A stretch of 64,000 bases of DNA. It comes from an uncultured Pelagibacteraceae bacterium (GTDB taxonomy: Bacteria; Pseudomonadota; Alphaproteobacteria; Pelagibacterales; Pelagibacteraceae). This document shows, piece after piece, positions 1 to 13,415 of the stretch (position 1 is the first letter of the stretch; every line of letters begins with the position of its first letter). Under the pieces are notes generated by a model, which was given only the letters and a program-made list of their open reading frames with translations, did no database searches and was not told where the DNA came from. The position numbers were made by a program, and so were the translations under genes. The stretch spans positions 62,001-126,000 of the forward strand of contig CACAIK010000001.1 of the NCBI GenBank assembly GCA_902532525.1, read 5' to 3'.

Positions 1-421
1 TTATTGTTTTATCAGTTTGAATTATTTTAATGCCTTCAGAGCCTTCAATTTTTATTGAATTCTCGTTCTCAAACGAACCTTTGCCTTTAAAATAAGTGAC
101 TTTGTTTTTTTTGAATAAAAATTCAACTCCTTTAGTCAAAACTGTTACAGCTTTGTCTTTATTTTTCATCATTTTATCTAAATTGAGTTTTATTTCTCCA
201 GTCTCGATTCCAATTTTTTCAAAATTTTTAGCACTGTGAAATTTTTCAGATAAATTAAGTAAACTTTTTGATGGGATACATCCAATATTTAAACATGTCC
301 CTCCTAGAGATCCTCTAGACTCTATACATGCTGTTTTAAGTCCAAGTTGAGACAATCTAATTGCACAAACATAACCGCCAGGACCACCACCAATTACTGT
401 AACATCAAATTTTTCTGACAT
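1..421 (-). CDS. lpdA: Dihydrolipoamide dehydrogenase (E3), 5' part only
   Basis: N-terminal 140 residues of a flavoprotein disulfide reductase; the rest lies beyond the window start. E3 reoxidises the dihydrolipoyl arm of 2-oxoacid dehydrogenase complexes using FAD and NAD+. Visible are the FAD-binding GGGPGG glycine loop near residue 11 and the redox disulfide motif [13 protein letters not shown], which is the lipoamide-dehydrogenase signature. The start ATG (419-421) is one base from the sucB stop codon, so this gene ends the sucAB-lpd run and most probably serves 2-oxoglutarate dehydrogenase. The first residues ([13 protein letters not shown]) need no alternative start. Assignment to this family is secure; only completeness is unknown. 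Confidence 0.95.
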   Translation of the reverse strand, partial: MSEKFDVTVIGGGPGGYVCAIRLSQLGLKTACIESRGSLGGTCLNIGCIPSKSLLNLSEKFHSAKNFEKIGIETGEIKLNLDKMMKNKDKAVTVLTKGVEFLFKKNKVTYFKGKGSFENENSIKIEGSEGIKIIQTDKTI

Positions 422-422
422 A

Positions 423-1697
423 TTATAAATTTAAAAATAACCTTCTTGGATCTTCTAAGTTTTCTTTAACAGTTTTTAAAAAACTCACAGATTCTTTTCC
501 ATCAATTATTCTATGATCATAAGACAATGCTAAAAACATTACAGGTCTAGCTTTTATCTCACCATCAACAACAACAGGTCTTTCAACAATATTATGCATT
601 CCAAGAACTGCTGATTGTGGAGGGTTTAAAATAGGAGTAGATAACATTGATCCATACACACCTCCATTGCTAATTGTAAACGTTCCCCCTTGAAGATCCT
701 CTATGGTAAGACTACCATTTTTTGCTTTGTCTGACAGATCTTTTATGTTTTTTTCAATGTCAGCAAAAGACATTTCATCAGCATTTTTTAATACTGGAAC
801 TACTAATCCTTTTTCAGTTCCTACTGCAAAGCTCACATTATAATAATTTTTGTAAACCATTTCATCATTTTCAACTTCAGCATTTATTGCAGGAAATAAC
901 TTTAATCCTACTATACAAGCTTTCACAAAAAAGGACATGAAGCCAAGTTTAATTCCATAACTATTTTGGAAATCTTCCTGGTTATCTTTTCTCATCGAGA
1001 TTATATTTGACATATCAACCTCATTAAACGTTGTGAGCATAGCTGCATTATTTTGAGCCTCTTTTAAACGTTTAGCAATCGTTTGTCTTAGTCTTGACAT
1101 TTTAATTCGTTCTTCTTCACCGTATTGAATTTTTCTTTCGTTAGGTTGAGGGTTAGCTCCCATTAAACTTATTAAATCACCTTTTAAAATTCTACCATCT
1201 TTACCTGTCCCTTTTACTTCATCTAAATTAATTTTATTTTCAACAACCATTTTTCTTACAGCAGGAGAAAGTGTTTTATTTTGTTTAATAGGCTTGGTTT
1301 CTTCAACTTCATCAGTTAATACCAATGGTTCTTCATCAAGCAATAAAGGTTCTTGAGTTTTTTTTGTATCGTTTTTCTTTTCGATTTCTAAATTTATTAC
1401 ATTATTTTTTTCAACGTTTCCTTTAACAGGCTCAGTTTCCTTTTCTTCTTTAAGAGCACCACCTTCTGAAATCATTCCTAATACAGTTCCAACTTCAACT
1501 GTATCACCATCTTTTGAGTTGATCTCTGATATAACACCACTCGCAGGTGCAGGAACTTCTAAGTTTACTTTGTCAGTTTCTAATTCTACTACAGCTTCAT
1601 CAGCAACTACGTTATCACCCTTTTTCTTTAACCATTTCGTGACCGTAGCCTCTGTAATACTTTCTCCCAAAACTGGAACTAATATTTTTTCACTCAT
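423..1697 (-). CDS. sucB: 2-oxoglutarate dehydrogenase E2, dihydrolipoyl succinyltransferase
   Basis: 424 residues, the usual E2 length. It transfers the succinyl group from the lipoyl arm to CoA in the TCA cycle. Domain order is visible: lipoyl domain (residues 1-75, lipoylated Lys43 in ETDKVNL), an acidic Lys/Glu-rich linker (about 80-140), the peripheral subunit-binding domain (about 142-180, SPAVRKMV...GKDGRI), and the catalytic acyltransferase domain ending in DHRIIDG (His395, Asp399). A single lipoyl domain and the position directly after sucA favour the succinyl rather than the acetyl enzyme. It abuts sucA (stop 1698) and lpdA, so translational coupling is likely. Confidence 0.96.
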   Translation of the reverse strand: MSEKILVPVLGESITEATVTKWLKKKGDNVVADEAVVELETDKVNLEVPAPASGVISEINSKDGDTVEVGTVLGMISEGGALKEEKETEPVKGNVEKNNVINLEIEKKNDTKKTQEPLLLDEEPLVLTDEVEETKPIKQNKTLSPAVRKMVVENKINLDEVKGTGKDGRILKGDLISLMGANPQPNERKIQYGEEERIKMSRLRQTIAKRLKEAQNNAAMLTTFNEVDMSNIISMRKDNQEDFQNSYGIKLGFMSFFVKACIVGLKLFPAINAEVENDEMVYKNYYNVSFAVGTEKGLVVPVLKNADEMSFADIEKNIKDLSDKAKNGSLTIEDLQGGTFTISNGGVYGSMLSTPILNPPQSAVLGMHNIVERPVVVDGEIKARPVMFLALSYDHRIIDGKESVSFLKTVKENLEDPRRLFLNL

Positions 1698-4595
1698 TTA
1701 TTCAAATACTTTATTTATAATTTCTTGTTGTTCAGAATTATGTCTTCTTGCATAACCTGTAGCAGGTGAAGCATCTGGGCTTCTTCCAATGTAAGAAATT
1801 GCATTGTTTTTAGCCTTAATAGTCTCTAATGTCCATTGTATATAATCTCTAACAGCAAACCAAGCACCCATATTTTTGGGCTCCTCTTGGCACCAATAAA
1901 ATTTTGAATTTTTTGCAAATGGTTTTAGCTCTTTAACCAAACTTTTTGCAGGGAAAGGATATAGTTGTTCAATTCTATACAAAATCACATCATTGATCTT
2001 TAGTTTCTCTCTTGCCGCGAGAAGATCAAAATAAATTTTTCCAGAGCATAATATTACTTTTCTAATTTTTTTATCTTCTTTTAACTTAATAAAACCTTTT
2101 TGCTTAGTATCTCTAGCATGATCCCATAGCACTCTATGAAAAGAATTTTTTTTACTAAAATCTTCTAAATTTGATACACAATATTTATTTCTTAAAAGTG
2201 ACTTAGGTGTCATTATAATTAAAGGTTTTCTAAAATCACGGTGCATCTGTCTTCTTAAAGCATGAAAATAATTTGCAGGTGTAGTACAATTCATAACTTG
2301 TAAATTATCATTTGCACATAATTGTAAAAATCTCTCTAATCTCGCAGATGAGTGCTCTGGACCTTGTCCTTCATAACCATGGGGTAATAACATAACCAGT
2401 CCTGATGCTCTTTTCCACTTTCTTTCACCAGATGATATAAATTGATCAATAATTACTTGTGCACCATTTGCAAAATCTCCAAATTGAGCTTCCCAAATTG
2501 TCAATGTATTCGGTTCTACTAAACTATATCCATATTCAAATCCTAAAACTGCAAGTTCAGATAAAAAACTATCTACAATTTCAAAATTTTTTTGGTTACT
2601 AGATATATTGTTTAAAGGTATGTACCTTGAGTTATCAATTTGATTTCTTAAAACTGAGTGTCTTTGACTAAAGGTACCTCTACCTGAGTCCTGACCTACT
2701 AACCTTACTGGATAACCTTCAACTAATAATGAACCAAATGCTAAAGACTCAGCTGTTGCCCAATCAATTCCTGAGCCTTCATTAATAGTTTTTTTTCTAT
2801 TTTCCATAATTTTTGTTATGGTTTTGTGAATATTTTTATCAGTTGGAAAAACATGTATTCTGTTAGAAATATTATTTAAAATTTTCAAATCTGATCCAGT
2901 TACACCTCTTTTATCTTTACCTCTTTCGGGTTTATATCTCGACCAAGTTCCCTCAAACCACCTAATTTTAGGTTTATAATCTTTCGCATTTTTAAATTGA
3001 TCATCTAATAAATTTTTAAAATCAATAATTTGTTGATCTAAATCTTGTTTCGTAAAAAGTCCTTCATTTACTAGCTTTTCACCATAAATTTTAATTGTAG
3101 ATGGATGAGATCTAATTTTTTTGTACATAAGTGGTTGGGTGAAAGATGGCTCATCTCCCTCATTATGTCCAAATCTTCTGTAACATATTAAATCAATTAC
3201 AACATCTCTATTAAATTTTAATCTAAACTCAGTTGCTATTCTAGTTGCGTAAACAACTGCCTCAGGATCATCTCCATTAACATGAATGATTGGTGCATCA
3301 ACCATTTTACCTACGTCAGAAGGATAAGGGGAAGATCGCGCAAATCTAGGACTTGTTGTAAATCCAATTTGGTTGTTAACAATAATATGGATTGTCCCTC
3401 CAGTGTTATGACCAGGAAGTCCGGACATCGCAAAACACTCTGCTACTATTCCTTGCCCTGCAAATGCAGCATCGCCGTGAATTAATATTGGTATAACTTT
3501 ATTTCTTTCTTTGTCTTTGTGAAAAAATTGTTTAGCTCTAGTTTGGCCAAGAACAACAGGATTAACAGCCTCTAAATGTGAAGGATTATCTGTTAAACTA
3601 ACGTGTACAGGATTTCCATCAAATTCTCTATCAGATGAGGCTCCTAAATGGTATTTGACATCTCCAGCACCATCTTCTGAACCATCCATTTCACCAGCAA
3701 ATTCGTTAAAAATTCTTTTATAAGACTTTTGTAAAACGTTTGCTAAGACATTTAGTCTTCCTCTATGTGACATTCCTATTTTAACTTCTTTTATTTTGGA
3801 TTGTCCTCCGATTTTTATAATTTGCTCAAGAGCAGGTATTAAACTTTCTCCACCATCTAAACCAAATCTTTTAGTACCAACATATTTTGTGTTTAAAAAT
3901 TTTTCAAATCCCTCTGCTTGTATTAATTTATTTAAAATTGCTTGCTTTCCATTTTTTGTAAACTTGAGTGCATTCTCGTCTTTTTCAACTCTATCTCTAA
4001 ACCACATTCTCTCAGTTGGATTTGAAATATGCATGTATTCATAGCCTATGGGACCACAATAAGTTTTTTTTAAAAACTTAAGTATTTCTCTAATATTTGC
4101 ACTTTTTTTATTTATTATTCCGTTTAGAAAAATTTCTTTGTCATAATCTTCTTTTTTAAAACCATAATACTCAGGATGTAATTCGTCTAAATATTCTGAC
4201 TTCATCAATTCTAAAGGATCTAATTTTGATAGTAGATGTCCCCTTAAGCGATAAGCTCTTATCAAGGCTACGGCACTTATTGAATTTTTATTTGAATTTG
4301 CAATTACTTGGAAATTAAACTTGCTAGAATTATCTTTGTTTTTTTCATTTTCTTTAGCTGTTTTCTCAACATCTTCTATATTAATTTTTTTTGAGAAAGG
4401 TTTCCACGATGGTCCATTTATCTCATCGACTAATATCTTCATATCCTCATCTACACCTGAGAAATATTCAATCCAACTTTCAGATAGAGATGGGTCTTTA
4501 TTTATAAATTTTACATACATTTCCTCAATAAATGCACTATTCGCTTTATTTAGAAATGATGTTTTTTTATATTCCAGATTTTTAGGAGAGCTCAT
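1698..4595 (-). CDS. sucA: 2-oxoglutarate dehydrogenase E1 component
   Basis: 965 residues, typical for the homodimeric thiamine-diphosphate E1 that decarboxylates 2-oxoglutarate and reductively succinylates E2. Visible are the N-terminal E2-interaction segment (SFIEEMYVKFINKDPSLSE, about 20-40), the active-site stretch GMSHRGRLNVLANVL (about 275-290), the ThDP/Mg region GDAAFAGQG with NNQIGFTT, and the C-terminal transketolase-like half with GHGYEGQGPEHSS-type residues (LPHGYEGQGPEHSSARLERF). It lies 30 bases after sucD and abuts sucB. There is no sign of truncation or frame disruption. Confidence 0.97.
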   Translation of the reverse strand: MSSPKNLEYKKTSFLNKANSAFIEEMYVKFINKDPSLSESWIEYFSGVDEDMKILVDEINGPSWKPFSKKINIEDVEKTAKENEKNKDNSSKFNFQVIANSNKNSISAVALIRAYRLRGHLLSKLDPLELMKSEYLDELHPEYYGFKKEDYDKEIFLNGIINKKSANIREILKFLKKTYCGPIGYEYMHISNPTERMWFRDRVEKDENALKFTKNGKQAILNKLIQAEGFEKFLNTKYVGTKRFGLDGGESLIPALEQIIKIGGQSKIKEVKIGMSHRGRLNVLANVLQKSYKRIFNEFAGEMDGSEDGAGDVKYHLGASSDREFDGNPVHVSLTDNPSHLEAVNPVVLGQTRAKQFFHKDKERNKVIPILIHGDAAFAGQGIVAECFAMSGLPGHNTGGTIHIIVNNQIGFTTSPRFARSSPYPSDVGKMVDAPIIHVNGDDPEAVVYATRIATEFRLKFNRDVVIDLICYRRFGHNEGDEPSFTQPLMYKKIRSHPSTIKIYGEKLVNEGLFTKQDLDQQIIDFKNLLDDQFKNAKDYKPKIRWFEGTWSRYKPERGKDKRGVTGSDLKILNNISNRIHVFPTDKNIHKTITKIMENRKKTINEGSGIDWATAESLAFGSLLVEGYPVRLVGQDSGRGTFSQRHSVLRNQIDNSRYIPLNNISSNQKNFEIVDSFLSELAVLGFEYGYSLVEPNTLTIWEAQFGDFANGAQVIIDQFISSGERKWKRASGLVMLLPHGYEGQGPEHSSARLERFLQLCANDNLQVMNCTTPANYFHALRRQMHRDFRKPLIIMTPKSLLRNKYCVSNLEDFSKKNSFHRVLWDHARDTKQKGFIKLKEDKKIRKVILCSGKIYFDLLAAREKLKINDVILYRIEQLYPFPAKSLVKELKPFAKNSKFYWCQEEPKNMGAWFAVRDYIQWTLETIKAKNNAISYIGRSPDASPATGYARRHNSEQQEIINKVFE

Positions 4596-4625
4596 TTTAT
4601 TTTAATATAATACTAAATTTTGTTT

Positions 4626-5501
4626 TCAATTGGACAATTTATTTAACAATGTTTTTCCAATTTCTGAAGGGGATGTGGCAACTTCTATACCACAATCTTC
4701 CATTTTTTTGATCTTATCTTTGGCGCCGCCTTTGCCACCTGATATTATGGCGCCCGCATGTCCCATTCTTCTACCCGGTGGTGCTGTAACACCTGCAATA
4801 AAACCAACCATGGGTTTTTTTATTTCATGATTTTTTACAAATTCAGCTGCTTCTTCTTCAGCTGATCCACCTATTTCACCAATCATTAAAATTGATTTAG
4901 TTTCCTCGTCTTTTAAAAATAAATCTAAGCAATCAATAAAATTTGTGCCATTGATTGGATCACCACCTATACCTATACATGTTGATTGCCCCAAATCATT
5001 TTCTGTAGTTTGTGCGACAGCCTCGTAGGTCAAAGTTCCGGATCTTGATACAATACCAACAGAACCCTTTTTATGTATATTTCCTGGCATTATCCCGATC
5101 TTGCATTCATCGGGAGTGATTATCCCTGGACAATTGGGGCCGATTAATCTTGATTTTGAATTAAGTAACTTTTTTTTGACCTTGATCATATCAAGAACTG
5201 GTATTCCCTCAGTGATACAAACAATTAATTCTAAGTTAGCTTCAATGGCCTCTATGATTGCTGCGGATGCAAATTTCGCAGGAACATAAATCATAGTTGC
5301 GTTGGCACCAGTTTCATCGACTGCTTCCTTTACTGTATTAAATACTGGTCTATCTAGATGAGTTTGACCACCTTTTTTTGGTGTAACTCCTCCGACTAAA
5401 TTTGTTCCATATTTAATTGCTTGCTCCGAATGAAAGGTTCCATGACTACCCGTAAAACCTTGGCAAATTAACTTTGTGTTTTTATTAACTAAAACTGACA
5501 T
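4626..5501 (-). CDS. sucD: Succinyl-CoA synthetase, alpha subunit
   Basis: 291 residues. It forms succinate, CoA and NTP from succinyl-CoA together with SucC. The N-terminal CoA-binding Rossmann fold starts with a [10 protein letters not shown] loop, and the phosphohistidine motif [10 protein letters not shown] places the active-site His at about residue 248. The first base of its ATG follows the sucC stop without a gap (5501/5502), the standard sucCD coupling. Length and motifs are ordinary. Confidence 0.97.
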   Translation of the reverse strand: MSVLVNKNTKLICQGFTGSHGTFHSEQAIKYGTNLVGGVTPKKGGQTHLDRPVFNTVKEAVDETGANATMIYVPAKFASAAIIEAIEANLELIVCITEGIPVLDMIKVKKKLLNSKSRLIGPNCPGIITPDECKIGIMPGNIHKKGSVGIVSRSGTLTYEAVAQTTENDLGQSTCIGIGGDPINGTNFIDCLDLFLKDEETKSILMIGEIGGSAEEEAAEFVKNHEIKKPMVGFIAGVTAPPGRRMGHAGAIISGGKGGAKDKIKKMEDCGIEVATSPSEIGKTLLNKLSN

Positions 5502-6662
5502 TTATTTAATAGCCTCTACTATTTTTTTAGCAGCATCTGATAAATCAGAAGCAGAAATTAACTCAAGACCTGAATTATCAAGTATTTTTTTTCCCTCTTC
5601 AAAATTTGTTCCGGCCAATCTTACAACTAAAGGAACATTCATTTTTATTTCTTTTGCTGCATCCACAACACCTTGGGCAAGAACATCACATCTCATTATT
5701 CCCCCAAAAATATTAATCAATATTCCTTTAACATTTTTATCTGATAAAATTATTTTAAAAGCAGCTGCCACTTTTTCTTTAGAAGCCCCACCACCAACAT
5801 CTAAAAAATTTGCTGGTTCCTTTCCATATAATTTAATTATGTCCATAGTTGCCATTGCAAGCCCAGCTCCATTAACCATGCATCCAATTGTTCCATCAAG
5901 TTTAATATATGCTAAATCATGTTTGCTAGCTTCTATCTCTGTTTCTTCTTCTTCATTGAGGTCTCTCAACTCAATTAGCTCTGGATGTCTGAATAAAGCA
6001 TTTCCATCAAAATTCATTTTTGCATCTAAACAAATCAACTCTTTTTCTTTTGTTAAAATTAAAGGATTAATTTCGATTAAATTAGCATCGGTTTCTATAA
6101 ATAATTTGTATATGGACTTGATTAGACTAATTCCTTGTTCTTTTGTTTCTTCATCTAGATTAAAAATACTTATTATTTTATTACAATTTTCATCAGATAT
6201 TTCGTTATCTAAATCTACTTTTGTTGTTAAAATTTTCTCAGGAGATTTGATTGCGACTTCTTCTATATCCATACCCCCTTGATCACTTGAGATAAAAGCT
6301 ATCTTTGAGCTCGCACGATCTACAACACAAGACAAATAAAATTCTTTATCAATGTTAGATGAAACTTCGACATATAATCTTTTAACAATTCTTCCGCTAG
6401 GTCCTGTCTGATGAGTGATTAATTTTTTTCCAAGCAAGGATTTTGCCTCTGTTTCAAGACTTTTTAAATCATTTACTATTTTAACTCCACCAGCTTTACC
6501 TCTGCCTCCAGCATGAATTTGTGCTTTCAACACATATTTATCAGTTTTAAGATTTTTAGCTTTTTCCAATAATTCATATACATCTAGAGCATAAACTCCA
6601 TCCGGAACTTTAGCTCCATATTTTCTAAGTATATTCTTTGCTTGGTGTTCGTGAATATTCAT
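5502..6662 (-). CDS. sucC: Succinyl-CoA synthetase, beta subunit
   Basis: 386 residues, matching the family length. An N-terminal ATP-grasp domain begins [16 protein letters not shown] and has the glycine-rich nucleotide loop [10 protein letters not shown] near residues 51-60. The ligand-binding region includes FRHPEL and the C-terminal CoA-ligase half contains [12 protein letters not shown] and [10 protein letters not shown]. It partners SucD encoded immediately downstream. It follows mdh by 3 bases. A 268-codon open frame lies on the opposite strand but looks like a codon-bias shadow. Confidence 0.97.
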   Translation of the reverse strand: MNIHEHQAKNILRKYGAKVPDGVYALDVYELLEKAKNLKTDKYVLKAQIHAGGRGKAGGVKIVNDLKSLETEAKSLLGKKLITHQTGPSGRIVKRLYVEVSSNIDKEFYLSCVVDRASSKIAFISSDQGGMDIEEVAIKSPEKILTTKVDLDNEISDENCNKIISIFNLDEETKEQGISLIKSIYKLFIETDANLIEINPLILTKEKELICLDAKMNFDGNALFRHPELIELRDLNEEEETEIEASKHDLAYIKLDGTIGCMVNGAGLAMATMDIIKLYGKEPANFLDVGGGASKEKVAAAFKIILSDKNVKGILINIFGGIMRCDVLAQGVVDAAKEIKMNVPLVVRLAGTNFEEGKKILDNSGLELISASDLSDAAKKIVEAIK

Positions 6663-6665
6663 TAA

Positions 6666-9126
<2,461 letters not shown>

Positions 9127-9146
9127 GGATGTATTTAAATAAGTAA

Positions 9147-9920
9147 TTATGTGGTTGCAAGCATTTTCTTTATCTCAGCAATAGCTTTTGCTGGATTTAA
9201 TCCTTTTGGACATGCGTTAGTGCAGTTCAAAATCGTATGGCATCTATAAAGCTTAAGTTCGTCTGCAACCTTTTGAAGTCTTTCCTTTCTATCTTCGTCT
9301 CTGCTATCCATTATCCATCTATAAGCTTGTAATAAAACTGCAGGACCTAAATACTTATCACCGTTCCACCAATAACTAGGACATGAAGTAGAACAACAAG
9401 CACACATTATACATTCATAAGCTCCATCAAGTTTAGCTCTATCTTCTGGAGATTGATGAATTTCTGTTGTTTCACTTTTTGAATTATTTTTTAACCAAGG
9501 TTCAATGGATTGGTATTGTTTATATAATCCACTTAAGTCTCCTATTAAATCTTTTTTTACTTTTAGGTGAGGCAAAGGGTATATATCTATATCTCCCTTA
9601 ATTTCTGCATGTGGCTTAGTACATGCAAGACCATTTTTTCCACCCATATTCATTGCACAAGAACCACAAACTCCATGCGCACAAGATCTTCTATATGCAA
9701 GTGTTGGATCAATTTCGTTTTTAATTTTATTTAGTATGTCTAAAACTTTAGATGGACAATTATCCATGTCTACTTCATATGTGTCTATTCTTGGGTTCTC
9801 TCCAGTTGATGGATCCCATCTGTAAACATTTACTTTTCTGATATTCTTTGAACCGGTTTTGTCTTTAAAATATTTACCTTTATTAACTTTTGAGTTTTGT
9901 GGTAAATTTAATTGAACCAT
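9147..9920 (-). CDS. sdhB: Succinate dehydrogenase iron-sulfur subunit
   Basis: 257 residues. It relays electrons from SdhA to ubiquinone through three Fe-S centres. All cysteine sets are present: the [2Fe-2S] loop CAHGVCGSC followed by a later Cys, the [4Fe-4S] motif [12 protein letters not shown], and the [3Fe-4S]/[4Fe-4S] motif [14 protein letters not shown]. Its ATG overlaps the sdhA stop by one base. Normal length for the alphaproteobacterial/mitochondrial type. Confidence 0.97.
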   Translation of the reverse strand: MVQLNLPQNSKVNKGKYFKDKTGSKNIRKVNVYRWDPSTGENPRIDTYEVDMDNCPSKVLDILNKIKNEIDPTLAYRRSCAHGVCGSCAMNMGGKNGLACTKPHAEIKGDIDIYPLPHLKVKKDLIGDLSGLYKQYQSIEPWLKNNSKSETTEIHQSPEDRAKLDGAYECIMCACCSTSCPSYWWNGDKYLGPAVLLQAYRWIMDSRDEDRKERLQKVADELKLYRCHTILNCTNACPKGLNPAKAIAEIKKMLATT

Positions 9921-11695
9921 TAATACACTCTTTCTTGTGGAGGAAAATATTGGACTTCATTTGTTAATGTTGAAGTATGTACATCTCTGTATTCAATTTT
10001 AGTATTTTTTCCATCACACCAAGATAATGTATGTTTCATAAATTTTTCATCATTTCTTTTCGGATAATCTTCACGAGCATGAGCTCCTCTGCTTTCTTTT
10101 CTGTGATATGCAGAATCTACAGTTGTTATCGCTTGTCTAATTAAATTATCAAATTCTAAAGTCTCAACTAAATCAGTATTGAATACCAACGATTTATCTT
10201 TAACAGAAATCGATTCCATGCCATCATATGTTTTTCTGATCTCATCTACACCCTCTTTAAGATTCTTTTCAGTTCTAAATACAGCACATTTAGACTGCAT
10301 TGTTTTTTGCATCGCCAGTCTTAGTTCAGCAGTTCCATTATCTCCCTCTGCATACCTTAGTTTATCAAATCTATTTAGACATTTTTCAGTTTCGCTTTCA
10401 CTAACTTCTTCGTGAGGCGTTCCAGGTTTTACCAATTCCGCTGCTCTCTTTGCTGCTGCTCTTCCAAAAACAACCAAGTCAATAAGTGAATTTGAACCTA
10501 ATCTATTTGCTCCATGAACTGATACGCACGCAGCCTCACCAATCGCCATCAAACCTGGGACTGTTTTTTGAGATCCATTTACTGTTAAAACTTCAGCTTT
10601 ATAATTTGTTGGTATACCACCCATATTATAATGAACTGTTGGAACAACTGGTATCGGTTCTTTGGTTACATCTACATTTGCAAATAATCTTGCTGCCTCA
10701 GTAATGCCTGGCAATCTATCTTCAATAACTTTTTTATCTAAATGACTTAAATATAAATGAACATGGTCTTGATCTTTACCAACACCTCTTCCCTCATTGA
10801 TTTCAATAGACATTGATCTGCTAACTACATCTCTCGAAGCAAGATCTTTAGCGTTGGGAGCATATCTCTCCATAAATCTTTCACCTTTAGAGTTTACCAA
10901 ATATCCACCTTCACCTCTTACACCTTCAGAAATAAGTGTTCCGTGTCCATATATTCCTGTTGGGTGAAATTGTACAAACTCCATATCTTGAAGAGGTAAT
11001 CCAGCTCTTAATACCATTGCATTACCATCACCAGTACAAGTATGTGCAGATGTTGCTGAGTAATACACCTTCCCATATCCCCCTGTGGCTATAATTGTTA
11101 TGTGAGATCTAAAACGATGAATTGTTCCATCATTTAAATTCCAAGCAATTAAACCTTTGCATTGTCCATCTTTCATAATTAAGTCTAATGCAAAATATTC
11201 AATAAAAAATTCTGTATTATGTTTAAGTGCTTGACCATATAATGTATGGAGAATTGCATGACCAGTTCTGTCTGCTGCAGCACAAGTTCTTTGTACAATT
11301 CCATTTCCATAATTTTTTGTCATTCCACCAAATGGTCTTTGATAAATTTTTCCATCTTCTGTTCTACTAAAAGGAACACCATACTTTTCTAATTCTAGTA
11401 CTGCTTTTGGAGCTTCCTTACACAAATATTCAATACTATCTTGATCGCCTAACCAATCTGCTCCTTTTACAGTATCGTACATATGCCAACGCCAATCGTC
11501 TTCTCCCATGTTTCCAAGGGCTGCTGAAATTCCACCTTGGGCAGCTGATGTATGACTTCTGGTTGGAAAGACTTTAGAAATGCATGCAGTTTTTAATCCA
11601 GCTTCACTTAAGCCAACCGCAGCTCTTAGGCCAGAACCTCCAGCGCCAAGGACAACGACATCGTATTCATGGTCTATAATATTATAAGATTTCAT
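9920..11695 (-). CDS. sdhA: Succinate dehydrogenase flavoprotein subunit
   Basis: 591 residues, usual length. It oxidises succinate to fumarate at a covalently bound FAD. The [10 protein letters not shown] dinucleotide-binding loop (residues 17-26), the FAD-attachment His in [10 protein letters not shown], the substrate loop [11 protein letters not shown] and the catalytic arginine region ([10 protein letters not shown]) are all visible. The C-terminus carries the usual [10 protein letters not shown]. It overlaps sdhD by 4 bases upstream and sdhB by one base downstream. Confidence 0.98.
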   Translation of the reverse strand: MKSYNIIDHEYDVVVLGAGGSGLRAAVGLSEAGLKTACISKVFPTRSHTSAAQGGISAALGNMGEDDWRWHMYDTVKGADWLGDQDSIEYLCKEAPKAVLELEKYGVPFSRTEDGKIYQRPFGGMTKNYGNGIVQRTCAAADRTGHAILHTLYGQALKHNTEFFIEYFALDLIMKDGQCKGLIAWNLNDGTIHRFRSHITIIATGGYGKVYYSATSAHTCTGDGNAMVLRAGLPLQDMEFVQFHPTGIYGHGTLISEGVRGEGGYLVNSKGERFMERYAPNAKDLASRDVVSRSMSIEINEGRGVGKDQDHVHLYLSHLDKKVIEDRLPGITEAARLFANVDVTKEPIPVVPTVHYNMGGIPTNYKAEVLTVNGSQKTVPGLMAIGEAACVSVHGANRLGSNSLIDLVVFGRAAAKRAAELVKPGTPHEEVSESETEKCLNRFDKLRYAEGDNGTAELRLAMQKTMQSKCAVFRTEKNLKEGVDEIRKTYDGMESISVKDKSLVFNTDLVETLEFDNLIRQAITTVDSAYHRKESRGAHAREDYPKRNDEKFMKHTLSWCDGKNTKIEYRDVHTSTLTNEVQYFPPQERVY

Positions 11696-12021
11696 ATAGT
11701 TATTTTAAATACTGCAAATATTGTAATTAAAGGAATTGTTATAGCAAAAAAATTTAAAGCTTTGTTTGCGGCATTTTTGATTTTTTCATCTTTAATATAG
11801 TCTTCAAAAACCTCGCTGATGCTTAATGCCGAGAAAAAGTAAGCAAAAATAAGAAAAAGACTAAATATAAACTTTGAAGGTTGAGAAGTTAGAAAAGTTA
11901 ATATCTCTAAGTAGCTTTTGTCATAAATACTAACCAAGTTTAAAGCAAACCATAACATCAAAGGTACTAATATGAGAGAACTCACTTTTAAAAATACCCA
12001 TTTTTTTGTTACTGCTCTCAT
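11692..12021 (-). CDS. sdhD: Succinate dehydrogenase membrane anchor subunit
   Basis: 109 residues with three hydrophobic helices (about 12-32, 50-70, 88-108), as expected for the small SdhD anchor that with SdhC forms the cytochrome b and quinone site. Sequence identity in this family is low, so the call rests mainly on size, topology and position: it starts exactly at the sdhC stop and overlaps sdhA by 4 bases. A heme-ligand histidine cannot be singled out with confidence; this is reported as seen rather than as a defect. Confidence 0.88.
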   Translation of the reverse strand: MRAVTKKWVFLKVSSLILVPLMLWFALNLVSIYDKSYLEILTFLTSQPSKFIFSLFLIFAYFFSALSISEVFEDYIKDEKIKNAANKALNFFAITIPLITIFAVFKITI

Positions 12022-12401
12022 TAAAATAAATTTCGTCCTATTAAATAAATTGAAACGGTTAATATAAAAGATCCAAATATTACAATTAAGCCAGTAATTT
12101 TTGTGGTTTTTAACTCAAATCCATAACCAAAATCCATAATTAAATGTCTTATCTCACTTAAGATTTGAAAACTAAAAGACCATGTAATACCCAAGATGAA
12201 AAATTTCCCAATAAAAGATTGGAGGAATAATTTTATTAATTCATGACTTCCTTCGCTAAATGAAAAAAAAATAAAAAAGATACAAATTAAAGTTATTGCT
12301 AATATATTTATTATTCCTGTAATTCTATGAGATATTGAAACTAAAGATGATACATGCCATCTATAAATTTGAATATGAGGAGATAAAGGATTATTTTCCA
12401 T
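12021..12401 (-). CDS. sdhC: Succinate dehydrogenase cytochrome b556 subunit
   Basis: 126 residues with three membrane spans. The N-terminal signature SPHIQIYRWHVSSLVSISHR is the conserved SdhC opening (quinone-site Ser and Arg), and the heme-ligand region RHLIMDFG (His near residue 86) is present. It anchors SdhAB to the inner membrane. Its start overlaps the 3' end of asd by 11 bases, which places asd and sdhCDAB on the same transcript. Confidence 0.94.
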   Translation of the reverse strand: MENNPLSPHIQIYRWHVSSLVSISHRITGIINILAITLICIFFIFFSFSEGSHELIKLFLQSFIGKFFILGITWSFSFQILSEIRHLIMDFGYGFELKTTKITGLIVIFGSFILTVSIYLIGRNLF

Positions 12402-13401
12402 TTTGATTTGCTTTCATTATTGTTTCTGCAATTTCAACGGAATTTAATGCGGCGCCTCTTAATAGGTTATCTGAAACGATCCACAAATTAATTGAATTCT
12501 CTTTTGTTTTATCATCTCTAATTCTTGAGATAAATGTTTCATCACAACCAGTTGCTTCTATTGGTGTACTATATCCTCCATTTTCTCTTTTATCTATAAC
12601 GCTACAACCATCAGCATTATTTAATGCTTCTCTGATTTGTTCTAGAGAATAAGGATTTTCAAACTCTATATTTACTGATTCTGAATGTGATACAAGAACA
12701 GGAATTCTAACGCACGTAGCTGTTAGCTCTATATTATTGTCCAGTATTTTTTTTGTTTCATTACTCATTTTCAATTCTTCTTTTGTGTATCCATCATCCG
12801 AAAAAACATCAATGTGAGGAATTATATTGAAAGCTATTTGTTTAGTAAAATTTTTAGATTCAACAGAATTTCCATCAAGATAAGATTTAGTTTGTTCAAT
12901 CAATTCATCCATTGGTGCTTTTCCGCCTCCAGAAACAGATTGATAGGTGGAAACTATTACTCTTTTTATTTTATATAAATCATGTAATGGTTTAAGAGCT
13001 AATACTAACTGAGCTGTTGAGCAGTTAGGATTTGCCACAATATTTTTTTTCATTTCATTAATTTTTTCTGCATTCACTTGAGGTACAATAAGTGGAACGT
13101 CAGGATCCATTCTAAAAAAACTAGAATTATCAATTACAGTTGTTAATTTTGCTGCACTTTCTGCATACTGTTCTGCAATTTTACCACCTGCTGCAAAAAA
13201 AGTTATATTTGCATTTGAAAAATCGTATTTTTCAAGATCATGGACTTCATAATCTTTGCCCTTAAAACTTATTTTTTTTCCAGCACTATTAGAAGAAGCT
13301 ACTAAAAAAAGGTTATTAAATTTAATATCCTTTTTTTCTATAACTTCTAGTGTCTTTCTTCCAACATTACCGGTTGCACCGATGATAGCTATATTAGTCA
13401 T
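12391..13401 (-). CDS. asd: Aspartate-semialdehyde dehydrogenase
   Basis: 336 residues. It reduces L-aspartyl-4-phosphate to the semialdehyde for lysine, diaminopimelate, threonine and methionine synthesis. The NADP loop GATGNVGRKTLEV is at residues 8-20, the catalytic Cys127 is in NPNCSTAQ, and SVSGGGKAPMDEL marks the substrate region. In many alphaproteobacteria asd follows leuB directly; here three dmd genes stand between them. It overlaps sdhC by 11 bases. Confidence 0.96.
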   Translation of the reverse strand: MTNIAIIGATGNVGRKTLEVIEKKDIKFNNLFLVASSNSAGKKISFKGKDYEVHDLEKYDFSNANITFFAAGGKIAEQYAESAAKLTTVIDNSSFFRMDPDVPLIVPQVNAEKINEMKKNIVANPNCSTAQLVLALKPLHDLYKIKRVIVSTYQSVSGGGKAPMDELIEQTKSYLDGNSVESKNFTKQIAFNIIPHIDVFSDDGYTKEELKMSNETKKILDNNIELTATCVRIPVLVSHSESVNIEFENPYSLEQIREALNNADGCSVIDKRENGGYSTPIEATGCDETFISRIRDDKTKENSINLWIVSDNLLRGAALNSVEIAETIMKANQNGK

Positions 13402-13415
13402 TTTAAAGATTTATA

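Noticed and set aside
5476..6282. 268-codon open frame antisense to sucC
   Set aside because: Lies wholly over sucC/sucD with low-complexity Ser/Ile composition; a codon-bias shadow.
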